Assembly: GCA_036821645.1 (NCBI GenBank)
Contig: DAISJD010000017.1
Location: 1 to 38,183, forward strand
DNA: 38,183 nucleotides
DNA from: DAISJD01 sp036821645
Lineage (GTDB): Bacteria > Pseudomonadota > Alphaproteobacteria > ATCC43930 > CGMCC-115725
Direction of reading: 5' to 3'
Made by a program: the position numbers and the translations under genes. The notes under the pieces are model-generated. The model ran no database searches, was not told where the DNA came from, and saw nothing but the letters and a program-made list of their open reading frames with translations. Below are positions 14,807-22,073 of the stretch, one piece after another. The number at the start of each line of letters is the position of its first letter. Position 1 is the first letter of the stretch.

Positions 14807-14985
14807 GGATCCCCCGATCGCGTCCAAGCGAAAAAACACCGCAGCGCGCACAAGCCCCGCAGCAAGACGAGACCATGGTCCGCCCCCCTGCCGGTTGCAG
14901 GGCGCGCGGTACGGTCTCTTGCAGAGAGGGGGCGGGCACGGCGCATGCACGGCACTCCGACAAACAATCTGATTAGGGGTGGGAC
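14807..14985 (-). ncRNA. ssrS: Candidate 6S RNA (ssrS)
   Basis: On the minus strand a -10 box TATGAT (14994-14989) precedes a region that can fold into one long rod. The 5' end GGTCCCACCCCTAATC (14985-14970) can pair, with bulges, with GATCGGGGGATCC (14819-14807), giving a closing stem. Further in, GCCCC pairs with GGGGC and GCAA with TTGC. An apical arm has GAGACC/GGTCTC, CCGC/GCGG and CCCTGC/GCAGGG around loop AACCG. The result is about 180 bases with closing stem, internal bubble and apical stem-loop, the size and topology of 6S RNA, which binds RNA polymerase holoenzyme. No primary-sequence hallmark was verified, and the usual ygfA neighbour is absent, so another structured RNA is possible. 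Confidence 0.5.
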
Positions 14986-14988
14986 CAT

Positions 14989-14994
14989 ATCATA
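14989..14994 (-). promoter_or_regulatory. -10 box of the structured RNA
   Basis: The minus strand reads TATGAT, one base from the consensus TATAAT, 4-8 bases before the proposed 5' end of the RNA. The -35 at suitable spacing is weak (GTGATT at 15017-15012 with a 17-base spacer). Confidence 0.45.
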
Positions 14995-15070
14995 GAATGA
15001 TGACAGTTTTGAATCACTTTACGATGGCAAGTCGCCCCTTATCGACCGACGCGTTTCCCATCGAAGGCCC

Positions 15071-15100
15071 TTGACTTAGAGAACGCTCTAACTTGTACCC
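15071..15100 (+). promoter_or_regulatory. MerR-type promoter/operator
   Basis: A -35 box TTGACT (15071-15076) is followed by a perfect dyad TTAGAG-AACG-CTCTAA (15076-15091) and a candidate -10 TTGTAC or TGTACC around 15094-15100. A dyad placed in the spacer between -35 and -10 is the standard layout for MerR-family regulators, which here would control their own gene 30 bases downstream. Confidence 0.7.
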
Positions 15101-15131
15101 ATTGATGCGTCGCCCTTGAGAGTGAGGACAC

Positions 15132-15497
15132 ATGAAGATCGGCGAATTGGCAAAACGCTCGGGACTGTCGGCGCATACGATCCGTTATTACGAACGGATC
15201 GGGCTCTTGCCCTATGCGGATCGCACCCCATCGCGCCACCGAGACTATGATGCGTCGATCTTGAACTGGATCGCGTTTCTAGATCGTCTGCGCACGACCG
15301 GGATGCCGATCCGGGACATGCGCGTCTATGCAAACCTGCGGGCACAGGGCCCCGCCACCACTGCGGGACGCCGCACCCTTTTGGAACGTCACCGCGACCG
15401 CGTCCGTGCCCATATCGCCGAACTCCAGGCTTCTCTTCTCGTCCTCGACACCAAGATCGCCGGCTATGCCAGCTCAGCAGAGGATGAAAAACCATGA
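15132..15497 (+). CDS. MerR-family transcriptional regulator
   Basis: A 121-residue regulator. The N-terminal winged helix-turn-helix is classical: MKIGELAKRSGLSAHTIRYYERIGLL, followed by R-x-Y-D (RHRDYD). A helical dimerisation segment with ERHRDRVRAHIAELQASLLVLDTKI follows. No cysteine is present, so it is neither a mercury sensor nor a Cys-based redox or metal sensor; a small organic ligand or aldehyde-type signal is more likely. GAGGA precedes the ATG. Its promoter carries a spacer dyad, so autoregulation is expected. The last 4 bases overlap the start of the next gene (ATGA), which indicates one operon and points to the downstream enzyme as the regulated function. Confidence 0.9.
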   Translation: MKIGELAKRSGLSAHTIRYYERIGLLPYADRTPSRHRDYDASILNWIAFLDRLRTTGMPIRDMRVYANLRAQGPATTAGRRTLLERHRDRVRAHIAELQASLLVLDTKIAGYASSAEDEKP

Positions 15498-15913
15498 CCG
15501 AACAGACAAACCGCGCCGATACGGACCGCTTGACACGCGGGCGGCGCGCGCTTGCCGCCATCGATGGCAATGCCGGGGAACGGGTCGTCGCGGCCCTGGC
15601 CGACATCGCACCCGATTTTGCAACATATCTCTTGGAATTTCCATTCGGCGATATTTATAGCCGCCCCGGCCTCGACCTGCGCGCCCGTGAGATCGCGACC
15701 ATTGCGGCCCTAACGGCGCTGGGCACGGCGACCCCACAATTGAAAATCCATATCGAAGCGGGCCTGAATGTCGGGCTGACACAGGATGAAATCACGGAAA
15801 TTATCATGCAGATGGCAGTCTATGCCGGGTTTCCGGCAGCCTTAAACGGCCTCTTTGCCGCAAAGGAAGTGTTCGAGCGCCGCGCGGCCGCACCCGAAAC
15901 GACCCCAGCCTAA
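15494..15913 (+). CDS. Carboxymuconolactone decarboxylase family protein
   Basis: A 139-residue protein of the CMD family. LDLRAREIATIAALTALGTATPQLKIHIEAGLNVGLTQDEI carries the family helix pair, and EIIMQMAVYAGFPAALNGL the typical ending. There is no cysteine, so the AhpD-type CxxC peroxidase site is missing; it is of the PcaC-like, non-redox kind. It may act on a lactone or be a non-catalytic relative; no other protocatechuate genes are adjacent. It overlaps the merR stop by 4 bases, with GAGGA about 9 bases before its ATG, so translation is coupled. This MerR-CMD pairing suggests an inducible response to an unidentified compound. Confidence 0.88.
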   Translation: MTEQTNRADTDRLTRGRRALAAIDGNAGERVVAALADIAPDFATYLLEFPFGDIYSRPGLDLRAREIATIAALTALGTATPQLKIHIEAGLNVGLTQDEITEIIMQMAVYAGFPAALNGLFAAKEVFERRAAAPETTPA

Positions 15914-15925
15914 CCCCGCACACGG

Positions 15926-15973
15926 CCGCCGGTTTGCAAAATTTCTGAGATACAGGATCAGGCAAACCGGCGG
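15926..15973. terminator. 12-bp inverted repeat between convergent genes
   Basis: CCGCCGGTTTGC (15926-15937) and GCAAACCGGCGG (15962-15973) are perfectly complementary with a 24-base loop. It lies just after the CMD stop and before the end of the convergent esterase gene. No T-run follows, so efficiency as an intrinsic terminator is uncertain. Confidence 0.5.
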
Positions 15974-16015
15974 TGCCGGGGCAACCCCCTTGCGCAAAAG
16001 CCGCGCGGTAAAAGC

Positions 16016-16681
16016 TTAACCGAGGGTCCGGCGCAGGAACTGGGCGGCGGCCCCCAACCCCTCCTGATCGATCCCATGGCCAAGACCGGGTCGGGCCAGC
16101 GCCGTCGCCGCAATCCCGGCGGCGGCAAGCCCTTGGACGGCCTTGTCCATCAGGGCAAACGGCACGACGGGATCGGCCATGCCATGGACCAACAACACCG
16201 GCGGCGTCCCATGGGCCTCGTGCAGCAGGCGGCCCGGCTCGACCAACATCCCGGAAAAGCCGATGATGCCCGCAACCGGCGGCACGAGACGCAACCCGAC
16301 ATGGAGCGCCATCATCGCCCCTTGGGAAAACCCGATCAGGACCAACCGATCCCGGCCGACCCCGGTACGTGCCAATTCACTGGCGATGAAATCGCTGAGG
16401 ATCGGGGCCGCCCCGTCGGCGGCGGCGGCGCGCACGCTCGATTCAACCCCGGCCTCGATGCCGCGCAGACTGAACCATTGATATCCCATCGGCGACATTT
16501 CGCATCGTTCGGGGGCGTGGGGCGAGGCAAAGGCCGTCCGGGGCAACAAGGTCGCCAGCGGCTCGGCCAAATCGATGAGATCGTGCCCATCCGCCCCATA
16601 ACCATGCAGAAAGATTACGAGACTATCTGCCGCACCCCCCGCCGCCGGTGCGCGGCGCGGTCCGTCGATCCGTGTTGCCAT
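16016..16681 (-). CDS. Alpha/beta-hydrolase, phospholipase/carboxylesterase family
   Basis: A 221-residue serine esterase of the dienelactone hydrolase-like carboxylesterase group (YpfH/EstB type). The oxyanion-hole region is VIFLHGYGADGHDL, the nucleophile elbow GFSQGAMMAL, the acid Asp in HGMADPVVP and the base His in GLGHGID, so the triad is complete. SPMGYQWFSLRG is also typical of the family. It should hydrolyse small acyl or thioester-type esters in the cytosol. ATG at 16681 is preferred over GTG at 16684; AGGGGA lies about 8 bases upstream. It is divergent from gluQ with about 100 bases between. Confidence 0.9.
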   Translation of the reverse strand: MATRIDGPRRAPAAGGAADSLVIFLHGYGADGHDLIDLAEPLATLLPRTAFASPHAPERCEMSPMGYQWFSLRGIEAGVESSVRAAAADGAAPILSDFIASELARTGVGRDRLVLIGFSQGAMMALHVGLRLVPPVAGIIGFSGMLVEPGRLLHEAHGTPPVLLVHGMADPVVPFALMDKAVQGLAAAGIAATALARPGLGHGIDQEGLGAAAQFLRRTLG

Positions 16682-16779
16682 CACCCATTCCCCTTTAAAG
16701 TCTCACTGTGCGCTCTATGCTTGCCAGTTCTTGGTTTTAGCGTTCTACTGGCCCGAGGAAAAGGCTTATCCGGTGCTGC

Positions 16780-17628
16780 ATGCCGATCACGCGTTTCGCC
16801 CCGAGCCCTACGGGATACCTGCATCTGGGGCATGCCTACAGCGCCCTCTTCGCCGCGCGCGCGGCCGGTCCCACCGGAACCTTCTTGTTGCGGATCGAAG
16901 ATCTGGACCCGGTCCGCACGAAGGCGGGCTTCGTTACGGCCCTTGAAGAGGATCTGCGGTGGCTTGGTCTCGTCTGGCCCACCCCCGTGCGCCGTCAATC
17001 GGAACAGGGGGCATTCTATCGGGCCCATCTCGATCGGCTTCGGGAAGAGGGCCTCCTCTATCCGTGTTTTTGTACCAGAACCAAATCCAGTACCCCATCG
17101 ATCGCCCATGCCCCCCACGGCCCGGATCCCCGTTATCCCGGCACCTGCCGCGCCCTCGACCCGGCCCAGATCCGCGATCTCGTGAGCCGGGGGGTTCCGC
17201 ATGCCTTGCGCCTCGACGGGGGGGCGGCGCTCAAACGAACGGGGCCGCTCACCTGGCGCGATCTTGGCCAGGGCACCGTCGCCGTCGATCCCGACGCGGT
17301 CGGCGACGTGGTGTTGGCCCGCAAGGATATCGGGGTCAGCTATCATCTGGCCGTGACGCTAGACGATGACCTGCAAGGAGTCGATCTCGTCACGCGCGGC
17401 CAGGATCTCGTCGCGGCCACGCCGATCCACCGGCTGCTTCAGGCGCTGTTCGATCTCGCGGTACCGGTTTGGCACCATCACGCCCTGATCGAAGATGAAA
17501 ACGGCACCCGGCTTGCCAAACGGGCCGGATCGCGCAGCCTGCGCGATCTGCGGGCGGACGGGATCACTGCCGCAGAAATCCGACGCCGCCTCGGCTTTGC
17601 CGAAGAAGGCATTTTTGGATCGCCCTAG
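16780..17628 (+). CDS. gluQ: Glutamyl-Q tRNA(Asp) synthetase
   Basis: A 282-residue truncated glutamyl-tRNA synthetase paralogue lacking the anticodon-binding domain. It attaches glutamate to queuosine at position 34 of tRNA(Asp). The class I signature is FAPSPTGYLHLGHAY (HLGH at 15-18), and the KMSKS equivalent is RLAKRAG near 248. Zinc ligands characteristic of GluQRS are visible: Cys96, Cys98 (CFC), Tyr119 and Cys123 (YPGTC). LRIEDLDPVR and DIGVSYHLAVTLDDD match the catalytic core. The length is normal. No alternative in-frame start exists nearby. Its stop codon overlaps that of the convergent NUDIX gene through the shared tetramer CTAG. Confidence 0.93.
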   Translation: MPITRFAPSPTGYLHLGHAYSALFAARAAGPTGTFLLRIEDLDPVRTKAGFVTALEEDLRWLGLVWPTPVRRQSEQGAFYRAHLDRLREEGLLYPCFCTRTKSSTPSIAHAPHGPDPRYPGTCRALDPAQIRDLVSRGVPHALRLDGGAALKRTGPLTWRDLGQGTVAVDPDAVGDVVLARKDIGVSYHLAVTLDDDLQGVDLVTRGQDLVAATPIHRLLQALFDLAVPVWHHHALIEDENGTRLAKRAGSRSLRDLRADGITAAEIRRRLGFAEEGIFGSP

Positions 17629-18500
17629 ATCGAAAAATGCGCCAACCCACCATAAAGCCCAGAGGCAAGGGCCACGAATTCCGGGTCTTCCGGCGTGATA
17701 TAGCCATGGCGCAGGGCGAAATCGATCACGACCAAAGCGACGTTGAATTTGAACTCATCCCCCGTGCGCACCCGGTTCAGAACGTCCGGCACCGTCAATC
17801 GATCGAACCGGGCCATTTCACCATCGCGATTATGGGGCACGAAATCGTCCGGCAGATGGATATCGTAGACAAAGAGGACATCGTCCCGCACCCCTTCGGC
17901 AAGCGCCATCCGATAGAAAACCGCCCCGGCGGCACGCGCCGTCCGGGTCAGGGATTCCGGCATGGCCGCTTCTTCGTCGGCCTCCTTCACCAAGGTCTCG
18001 AACGCGCCATAGCCGGACCCGATGCCGCCCGCCACGATATTGTCAAGCTTGCCCGGTGCGATCTTCTTGTCCTGGGCACGGGTCCCGATCCAAAGACAGG
18101 CTTGACCCTCGCCATCCCGGGCAAGGCCATTCAAATGCACCCCATAAGACCGCGTCCCGAAAAACGGCACGGCCCCGCGATCCAACTCGAACAGCAACGG
18201 CCCGCCCCAGCCGTCGGTAATGCCGAACGGTTCATTGCGGCGATGATGCAAAACCCCACGGGCGATGAGGGTCTCGGTAAACGCGTCGAGTGCCTCCGTG
18301 CGCGAGGCTGCGTCCTTCAGAGTTTCGGCAAAACGGACCGCCCGATCCGTCACTGAAAAAAGTGCCGGATGATCCTTCAAAATCGGGCGATGATCGCGAT
18401 GGATGAAGCCGATCCGCCGCCCGTCCAGTATCAAAGGGAAAAACTGTGCCGGGTCGAACTGATTGCAGGCGGCGACATGGCGCATCAATGCAGGGGACAT
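17625..18500 (-). CDS. DUF4743/NUDIX hydrolase family protein
   Basis: A 291-residue protein with an N-terminal DUF4743-like domain (about 1-120, including FGITDGWGGPLLFELDR) and a C-terminal NUDIX domain. The latter shows KLDNIVAGGIGSG and ETLVKEADEEAAM, a NUDIX box with Lys in place of the usual Arg. Similar plant and bacterial proteins resemble thiamin pyrophosphokinase-associated NUDIX enzymes that remove damaged thiamin diphosphates. The start at 18500 has AAGGA upstream. It lies downstream of the methyltransferase-like gene on the same strand, with 99 bases between. The substrate is inferred, not shown. Confidence 0.82.
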   Translation of the reverse strand: MSPALMRHVAACNQFDPAQFFPLILDGRRIGFIHRDHRPILKDHPALFSVTDRAVRFAETLKDAASRTEALDAFTETLIARGVLHHRRNEPFGITDGWGGPLLFELDRGAVPFFGTRSYGVHLNGLARDGEGQACLWIGTRAQDKKIAPGKLDNIVAGGIGSGYGAFETLVKEADEEAAMPESLTRTARAAGAVFYRMALAEGVRDDVLFVYDIHLPDDFVPHNRDGEMARFDRLTVPDVLNRVRTGDEFKFNVALVVIDFALRHGYITPEDPEFVALASGLYGGLAHFSI

Positions 18501-18599
18501 CCTTGGTCCTTATCGGTCGTCACGCAGGGAAAGCAGAGGCAGAAGGAGACGAGCATCGCCCATCTTCCTTTAACAACGGATAGCAAAGAAGCACCCCCC

Positions 18600-19712
18600 T
18601 CATGCCACGGGGGCAAGCCAGACCCCACCGAACGTCAGGGTGCCGCCCTCAAACCCGCGATAGAGAAGACGCCATTCGATCATATCCTGCGGCACCGTCA
18701 GGTGAATGGACAGGCAAACATGGGGGATGGATGTCACATCCTGCACCGTCACATGGGCCGCCGCCAGGATGACCCCGGCCGCCGTTATTTCCAACGTCAC
18801 GCGGCCCGATTGTGCCGCGCGGGCTTGCGCGTCGAACGACATGACCGGCATGAACCGATAATTGCCCGCAGGCAAGGCGATATAGGGCCCAAAAATCGCA
18901 TGATGGCCCCCATGCCCCGCCAATGGGATGGCGTATTCGTCCTGGCGCAACCGCCCGTCGCGCACGGTGAATCGGTTCGCACTCATCAACAGCGCACGGT
19001 CCGGCAAGGGATTGACCAACCCGCCGCCAGGGTCGAGCGGCGCCGCAAACCCGTGATCGGTCAGATGATATCCGATCTGATAGCCCCGGACGAAGGGGAC
19101 AAAGCCAAGCGCCTCAAGATAGGCCGCAAGATATTTTCCCTTACCGCTATGGGCAGCACACGCATGGACGACGACCTGCCCATCCTCGTCCCCATCTTCG
19201 CGATAGATCTGCGCCGATTGGAGCGTATCGTCGATGGCAACCACCGCCGAAGGGGCGAGATACCGGCAAGCTAGCGCGAATTCCTTCAAATGATGGGCCG
19301 CCGATGGGTCGTCATGATTGAAATCTACGTCGAAAGAGTCGAGATAAAGCAGGTCGATCGGGCACCTTAGATGGCGACCCAGGGCCGAGAGGACCGGAAT
19401 GGAATCCCCCCAAATCACCGTCGTCGCCGCCGAAGTCGCCGCAAGCGACGTAAGACAGGCCGAGAGAGAAAGGTCGATCGAGATGAATTGCCCGCCGACC
19501 GCCCGCACGCAGGCATCGAACATCGCGGAACTTTGCCCATCGGCCCAATTGCCCAGAACCCGCAACGTGCCCGTCTCGACGATCGTGACAGGCCCGGCAC
19601 CGGTCGAGAGGGCCGTTTCGAAAATCCGCTGAAACGTGCGCGCGCGCTGTTTCAGCATCGGCTGGAAATCAGTCCGATATGTGTTCATAAAGGCTTCGGC
19701 AGCAGGCTGCAT
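18600..19712 (-). CDS. Methyltransferase-like protein with C-terminal beta-rich domain, unknown function
   Basis: A 370-residue protein not recognised by name. The N-terminal half reads like a class I SAM-dependent methyltransferase or class 24-type fold: IVETGTLRVLGNWADGQSS (near residue 44) as the first strand and loop, ISIDLS as the second acidic strand, then DLLYLDSFDVDFNHDD and AVVAIDDT as later strands. The last third (PAGNYRFMPVMSFD, GRVTLEITAAG, WRLLYRGFEGGTLTFGG) looks like a beta-sandwich. This arrangement suggests a sugar or surface-polymer modifier, but this is a guess. No signal peptide is seen. It lies 68 bases downstream of meaA on the same strand. The start (19712 or 19688) has no strong ribosome site. 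Confidence 0.6.
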   Translation of the reverse strand: MQPAAEAFMNTYRTDFQPMLKQRARTFQRIFETALSTGAGPVTIVETGTLRVLGNWADGQSSAMFDACVRAVGGQFISIDLSLSACLTSLAATSAATTVIWGDSIPVLSALGRHLRCPIDLLYLDSFDVDFNHDDPSAAHHLKEFALACRYLAPSAVVAIDDTLQSAQIYREDGDEDGQVVVHACAAHSGKGKYLAAYLEALGFVPFVRGYQIGYHLTDHGFAAPLDPGGGLVNPLPDRALLMSANRFTVRDGRLRQDEYAIPLAGHGGHHAIFGPYIALPAGNYRFMPVMSFDAQARAAQSGRVTLEITAAGVILAAAHVTVQDVTSIPHVCLSIHLTVPQDMIEWRLLYRGFEGGTLTFGGVWLAPVA

Positions 19713-19780
19713 GACAGGTCATTCCAGATCATCGACGCTGGCGCACTCTGCCAGCCCCACCTGCGACAGGCAAGCAACGG

Positions 19781-21766
19781 TCACGGGCAATGAGTCGCGC
19801 GATCTGCAACCAATTCCACGATATCCGCCATAATGCCCGTCAGATCGTAATCTTTCGGCGTATAAACCCGGGCGACACCGGCTTGCGACAAAAAGGCCGC
19901 ATCGTCCGCCGGGATGATCCCGCCGACGATGAGGGGAATGTCGCCGAGGCCCGACGCCCGCATCTGCATCAAGACATCGCCCACCAGGGCCAGATGACTG
20001 CCCGATAAGATGGAAAGACCGACGACATGCACGCCCTCTTCCAAGGCGGCATTGACGATCTCGGCCGGGGTGAGGCGAATGCCTTCATAGACCACTTCGA
20101 ACCCGACATCCCGCGCCTTCAACGCAATCTGTTCCGCCCCGTTCGAGTGCCCGTCGAGGCCGGGTTTGCCGACCAGCATCTTCAGGCGTCGCCCGACCGT
20201 CGCCGAGACCGCCTCCAGCCGCGCCCGCACGGCCGCCACCGCATCCTGCCCGCCAGCAGACGCCTTCGCCTGAGCGACGCCCGTCGGTGCCCGATATTCG
20301 CCGAACACCGCGCGCAGCACGGCCGCCCATTCCCCCGTCGTCACCCCCGCCTTGGCCGCATCGATCGACGGTTCCATGATATTGGCCCCTGTGATCGCCG
20401 CCGTGCGCACGGCCGCCAGGGCCGCCGCGACCGCAGCCGGATCGCGCGCGGCGCGCCAGGCGACGAGGCGGGCGATCTGTTCGTCTTCGACCGCTGCGTC
20501 GATGGTGAGAAACCCACCGCCCTCCCCCGTCGTCAACGGCGAGGGGGCCGTTTCGGTATAGCGGTTTACCCCGACCACAATTTGCTCGCCGGACTCGATC
20601 GCCCCCAACCGCGCAGCATTCGATTCGACGAGCCGTTGTTTCATATAGCCATTATCGATCGCGGCCACAGCCCCACCCATGGCGGTAATCCGGTCGAGTT
20701 CGTCCGCCGCCTCGGCGACGAGAGCCGCCACCTTGGCCTCGATCACAGCAGAACCGTCGAACAGATCGCCATAGTCTAAAAGGTCGGTTTCATAGGCCAT
20801 GATTTGTTGCAGACGCAGACTCCATTGCTGGTCCCAGGGGCGCGGCAAACCCAACGCCTCGTTCCAGGCCGGCAATTGCACCGCCCGCGCCCGCGCCTTT
20901 TTCGACAGAACCACGGCCAACATCTCGATCAAGATGCGATAGACGTTATTTTCCGGCTGCTGTTCGGTCAGCCCCAAAGAATTGACCTGCACCCCATAGC
21001 GAAAGCGCCGGTGTTTTTCCTCTGTAATGCCGTACCGTTCCAGGCAGAGACGATCCCACAGGGCGACGAAGGCCCGCATTTTGCACAATTCGCCGACGAA
21101 CTTGATCCCGGCATTCACGAAAAAACTGATCCGACCCACCACGAGGGGAAATTCATCGGCAGGAACCTGTCCCCCGGCCCGCACGGCATCCAGCACCGCA
21201 CAGGCATTGGCAAGGGCAAAGGATAATTCCTGTACCGGCGTCGCCCCGGCTTCCTGAAGGTGATACGAACAGATATTGAGCGGGTTCCATTTCGGCACCG
21301 CCCGATAGGTGAAGGCCGCCACATCCTGCGTCAGGCGCAGGCTCGGCCCCGGCGGAAAGATATAGGTCCCGCGCGAGAGATATTCCTTCAGAATGTCATT
21401 CTGCACCGTGCCCTGCAAACTGGCGCGATCGGCCCCCTGTTCTTCGGCACACGCGATATAAAGCGCCAACAACCACGGGGCCGTGGCGTTGATCGTCATC
21501 GATGTGTTCATCCGATCGAGGGGGATGCCGTCGAACAAGGTGCGCATGTCGCCCAGATGGCTGATCGGCACCCCCACCTTGCCGACCTCGCCGCGCGCCA
21601 GGACATGATCGCTGTCATAACCGGTTTGCGTCGGCAAATCGAAGGCGACCGAGAGACCCGTCTGGCCGCGTGCCAGATTGGTGCGATAAAGCGCGTTCGA
21701 TGCGGCTGGCGATGAATGGCCGGAATATGTCCGAAACAGCCACGGCTCATCACGCTTCATACCCAT
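19781..21766 (-). CDS. meaA: Ethylmalonyl-CoA mutase
   Basis: A 661-residue adenosylcobalamin-dependent mutase converting (2R)-ethylmalonyl-CoA to (2S)-methylsuccinyl-CoA (also called Ecm). The catalytic barrel opens with KRDEPWLFRTYSGHSS and ARGQTGLSVAFDLPTQTGYD. ARGEVGKVGVPISHLGDM and NSLGLTEQQPENNVYRILIE are the ecm subfamily features that separate it from methylmalonyl-CoA mutase. The C-terminal B12-binding domain has DGHSNGAEQIA, the D-x-H-x-x-G motif whose His replaces dimethylbenzimidazole under cobalt. It is complete in one chain. GGGAGAG sits 7 bases before the ATG. It diverges from ccr, its pathway partner, across a 307-base shared regulatory region. Confidence 0.95.
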   Translation of the reverse strand: MGMKRDEPWLFRTYSGHSSPAASNALYRTNLARGQTGLSVAFDLPTQTGYDSDHVLARGEVGKVGVPISHLGDMRTLFDGIPLDRMNTSMTINATAPWLLALYIACAEEQGADRASLQGTVQNDILKEYLSRGTYIFPPGPSLRLTQDVAAFTYRAVPKWNPLNICSYHLQEAGATPVQELSFALANACAVLDAVRAGGQVPADEFPLVVGRISFFVNAGIKFVGELCKMRAFVALWDRLCLERYGITEEKHRRFRYGVQVNSLGLTEQQPENNVYRILIEMLAVVLSKKARARAVQLPAWNEALGLPRPWDQQWSLRLQQIMAYETDLLDYGDLFDGSAVIEAKVAALVAEAADELDRITAMGGAVAAIDNGYMKQRLVESNAARLGAIESGEQIVVGVNRYTETAPSPLTTGEGGGFLTIDAAVEDEQIARLVAWRAARDPAAVAAALAAVRTAAITGANIMEPSIDAAKAGVTTGEWAAVLRAVFGEYRAPTGVAQAKASAGGQDAVAAVRARLEAVSATVGRRLKMLVGKPGLDGHSNGAEQIALKARDVGFEVVYEGIRLTPAEIVNAALEEGVHVVGLSILSGSHLALVGDVLMQMRASGLGDIPLIVGGIIPADDAAFLSQAGVARVYTPKDYDLTGIMADIVELVADRATHCP

Positions 21767-22073
21767 TTATGCTCTCCCGCTCCATGCCGCCCGGATCAAT
21801 GGGGCCAACTCATTCTTATGCATCATACGAGGCACATGGGATCGGCTCCATGCCCATTAATTGCGATGCAGCAAAGCGAATTTTGCACGTTAAGCAATAA
21901 ACAATATAATTAATTCGATAAAAAAGAAATATTCTTAATTTTTTTGCATTGCAAATGGATGAAATGGCATGCAAGATGTGGCCCATGTTATTAATTTCCG
22001 CAGCGCACACGCCTTTCCCACCGCTTTAGATCAAGGGTTTCAAGGCTAGGCTTGCGTCGGCGAGGAGAAGGTC
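21767..22073. other. Divergent meaA-ccr promoter region
   Basis: This 307-base spacer holds the promoters of both ethylmalonyl-CoA genes. The centre (about 21890-21960) is AT-rich. TTTGCA-T-TGCAAA at 21943-21955 is a near-perfect dyad, and a looser TTTTGCAC occurs at about 21884. GAGGAGAAG before the ccr ATG and GGGAGAG before the meaA ATG are ribosome sites. No small ORF and no cobalamin riboswitch box were seen. Confidence 0.6.
21943..21955. promoter_or_regulatory. TTTGCA-T-TGCAAA dyad, candidate acyl-CoA-responsive operator
   Basis: The 13-base element is a perfect dyad of 6-base arms about a central T. TTTGCAAA-type sites are bound by the PccR/RamB/ScfR group of short-chain acyl-CoA regulators of proteobacteria and actinobacteria. 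Placement between meaA and ccr fits such control, but no such regulator gene is in the window. Confidence 0.4.

Noticed and set aside
14807..14985. RNase P RNA, tmRNA or SRP RNA
   Set aside because: The conserved sequence blocks of these RNAs (for example the GAGGAAAGTCC region of RNase P RNA) are absent.
14659..14988. 109-codon minus-strand ORF upstream of the HNH gene
   Set aside because: It covers the structured RNA and its terminator, has low-complexity Arg-rich translation, and has no ribosome site; better explained as non-coding RNA.
19781..21766. Methylmalonyl-CoA mutase
   Set aside because: The N-terminal and active-site region sequence follows the ethylmalonyl-CoA mutase subfamily, and ccr and mcd are adjacent.
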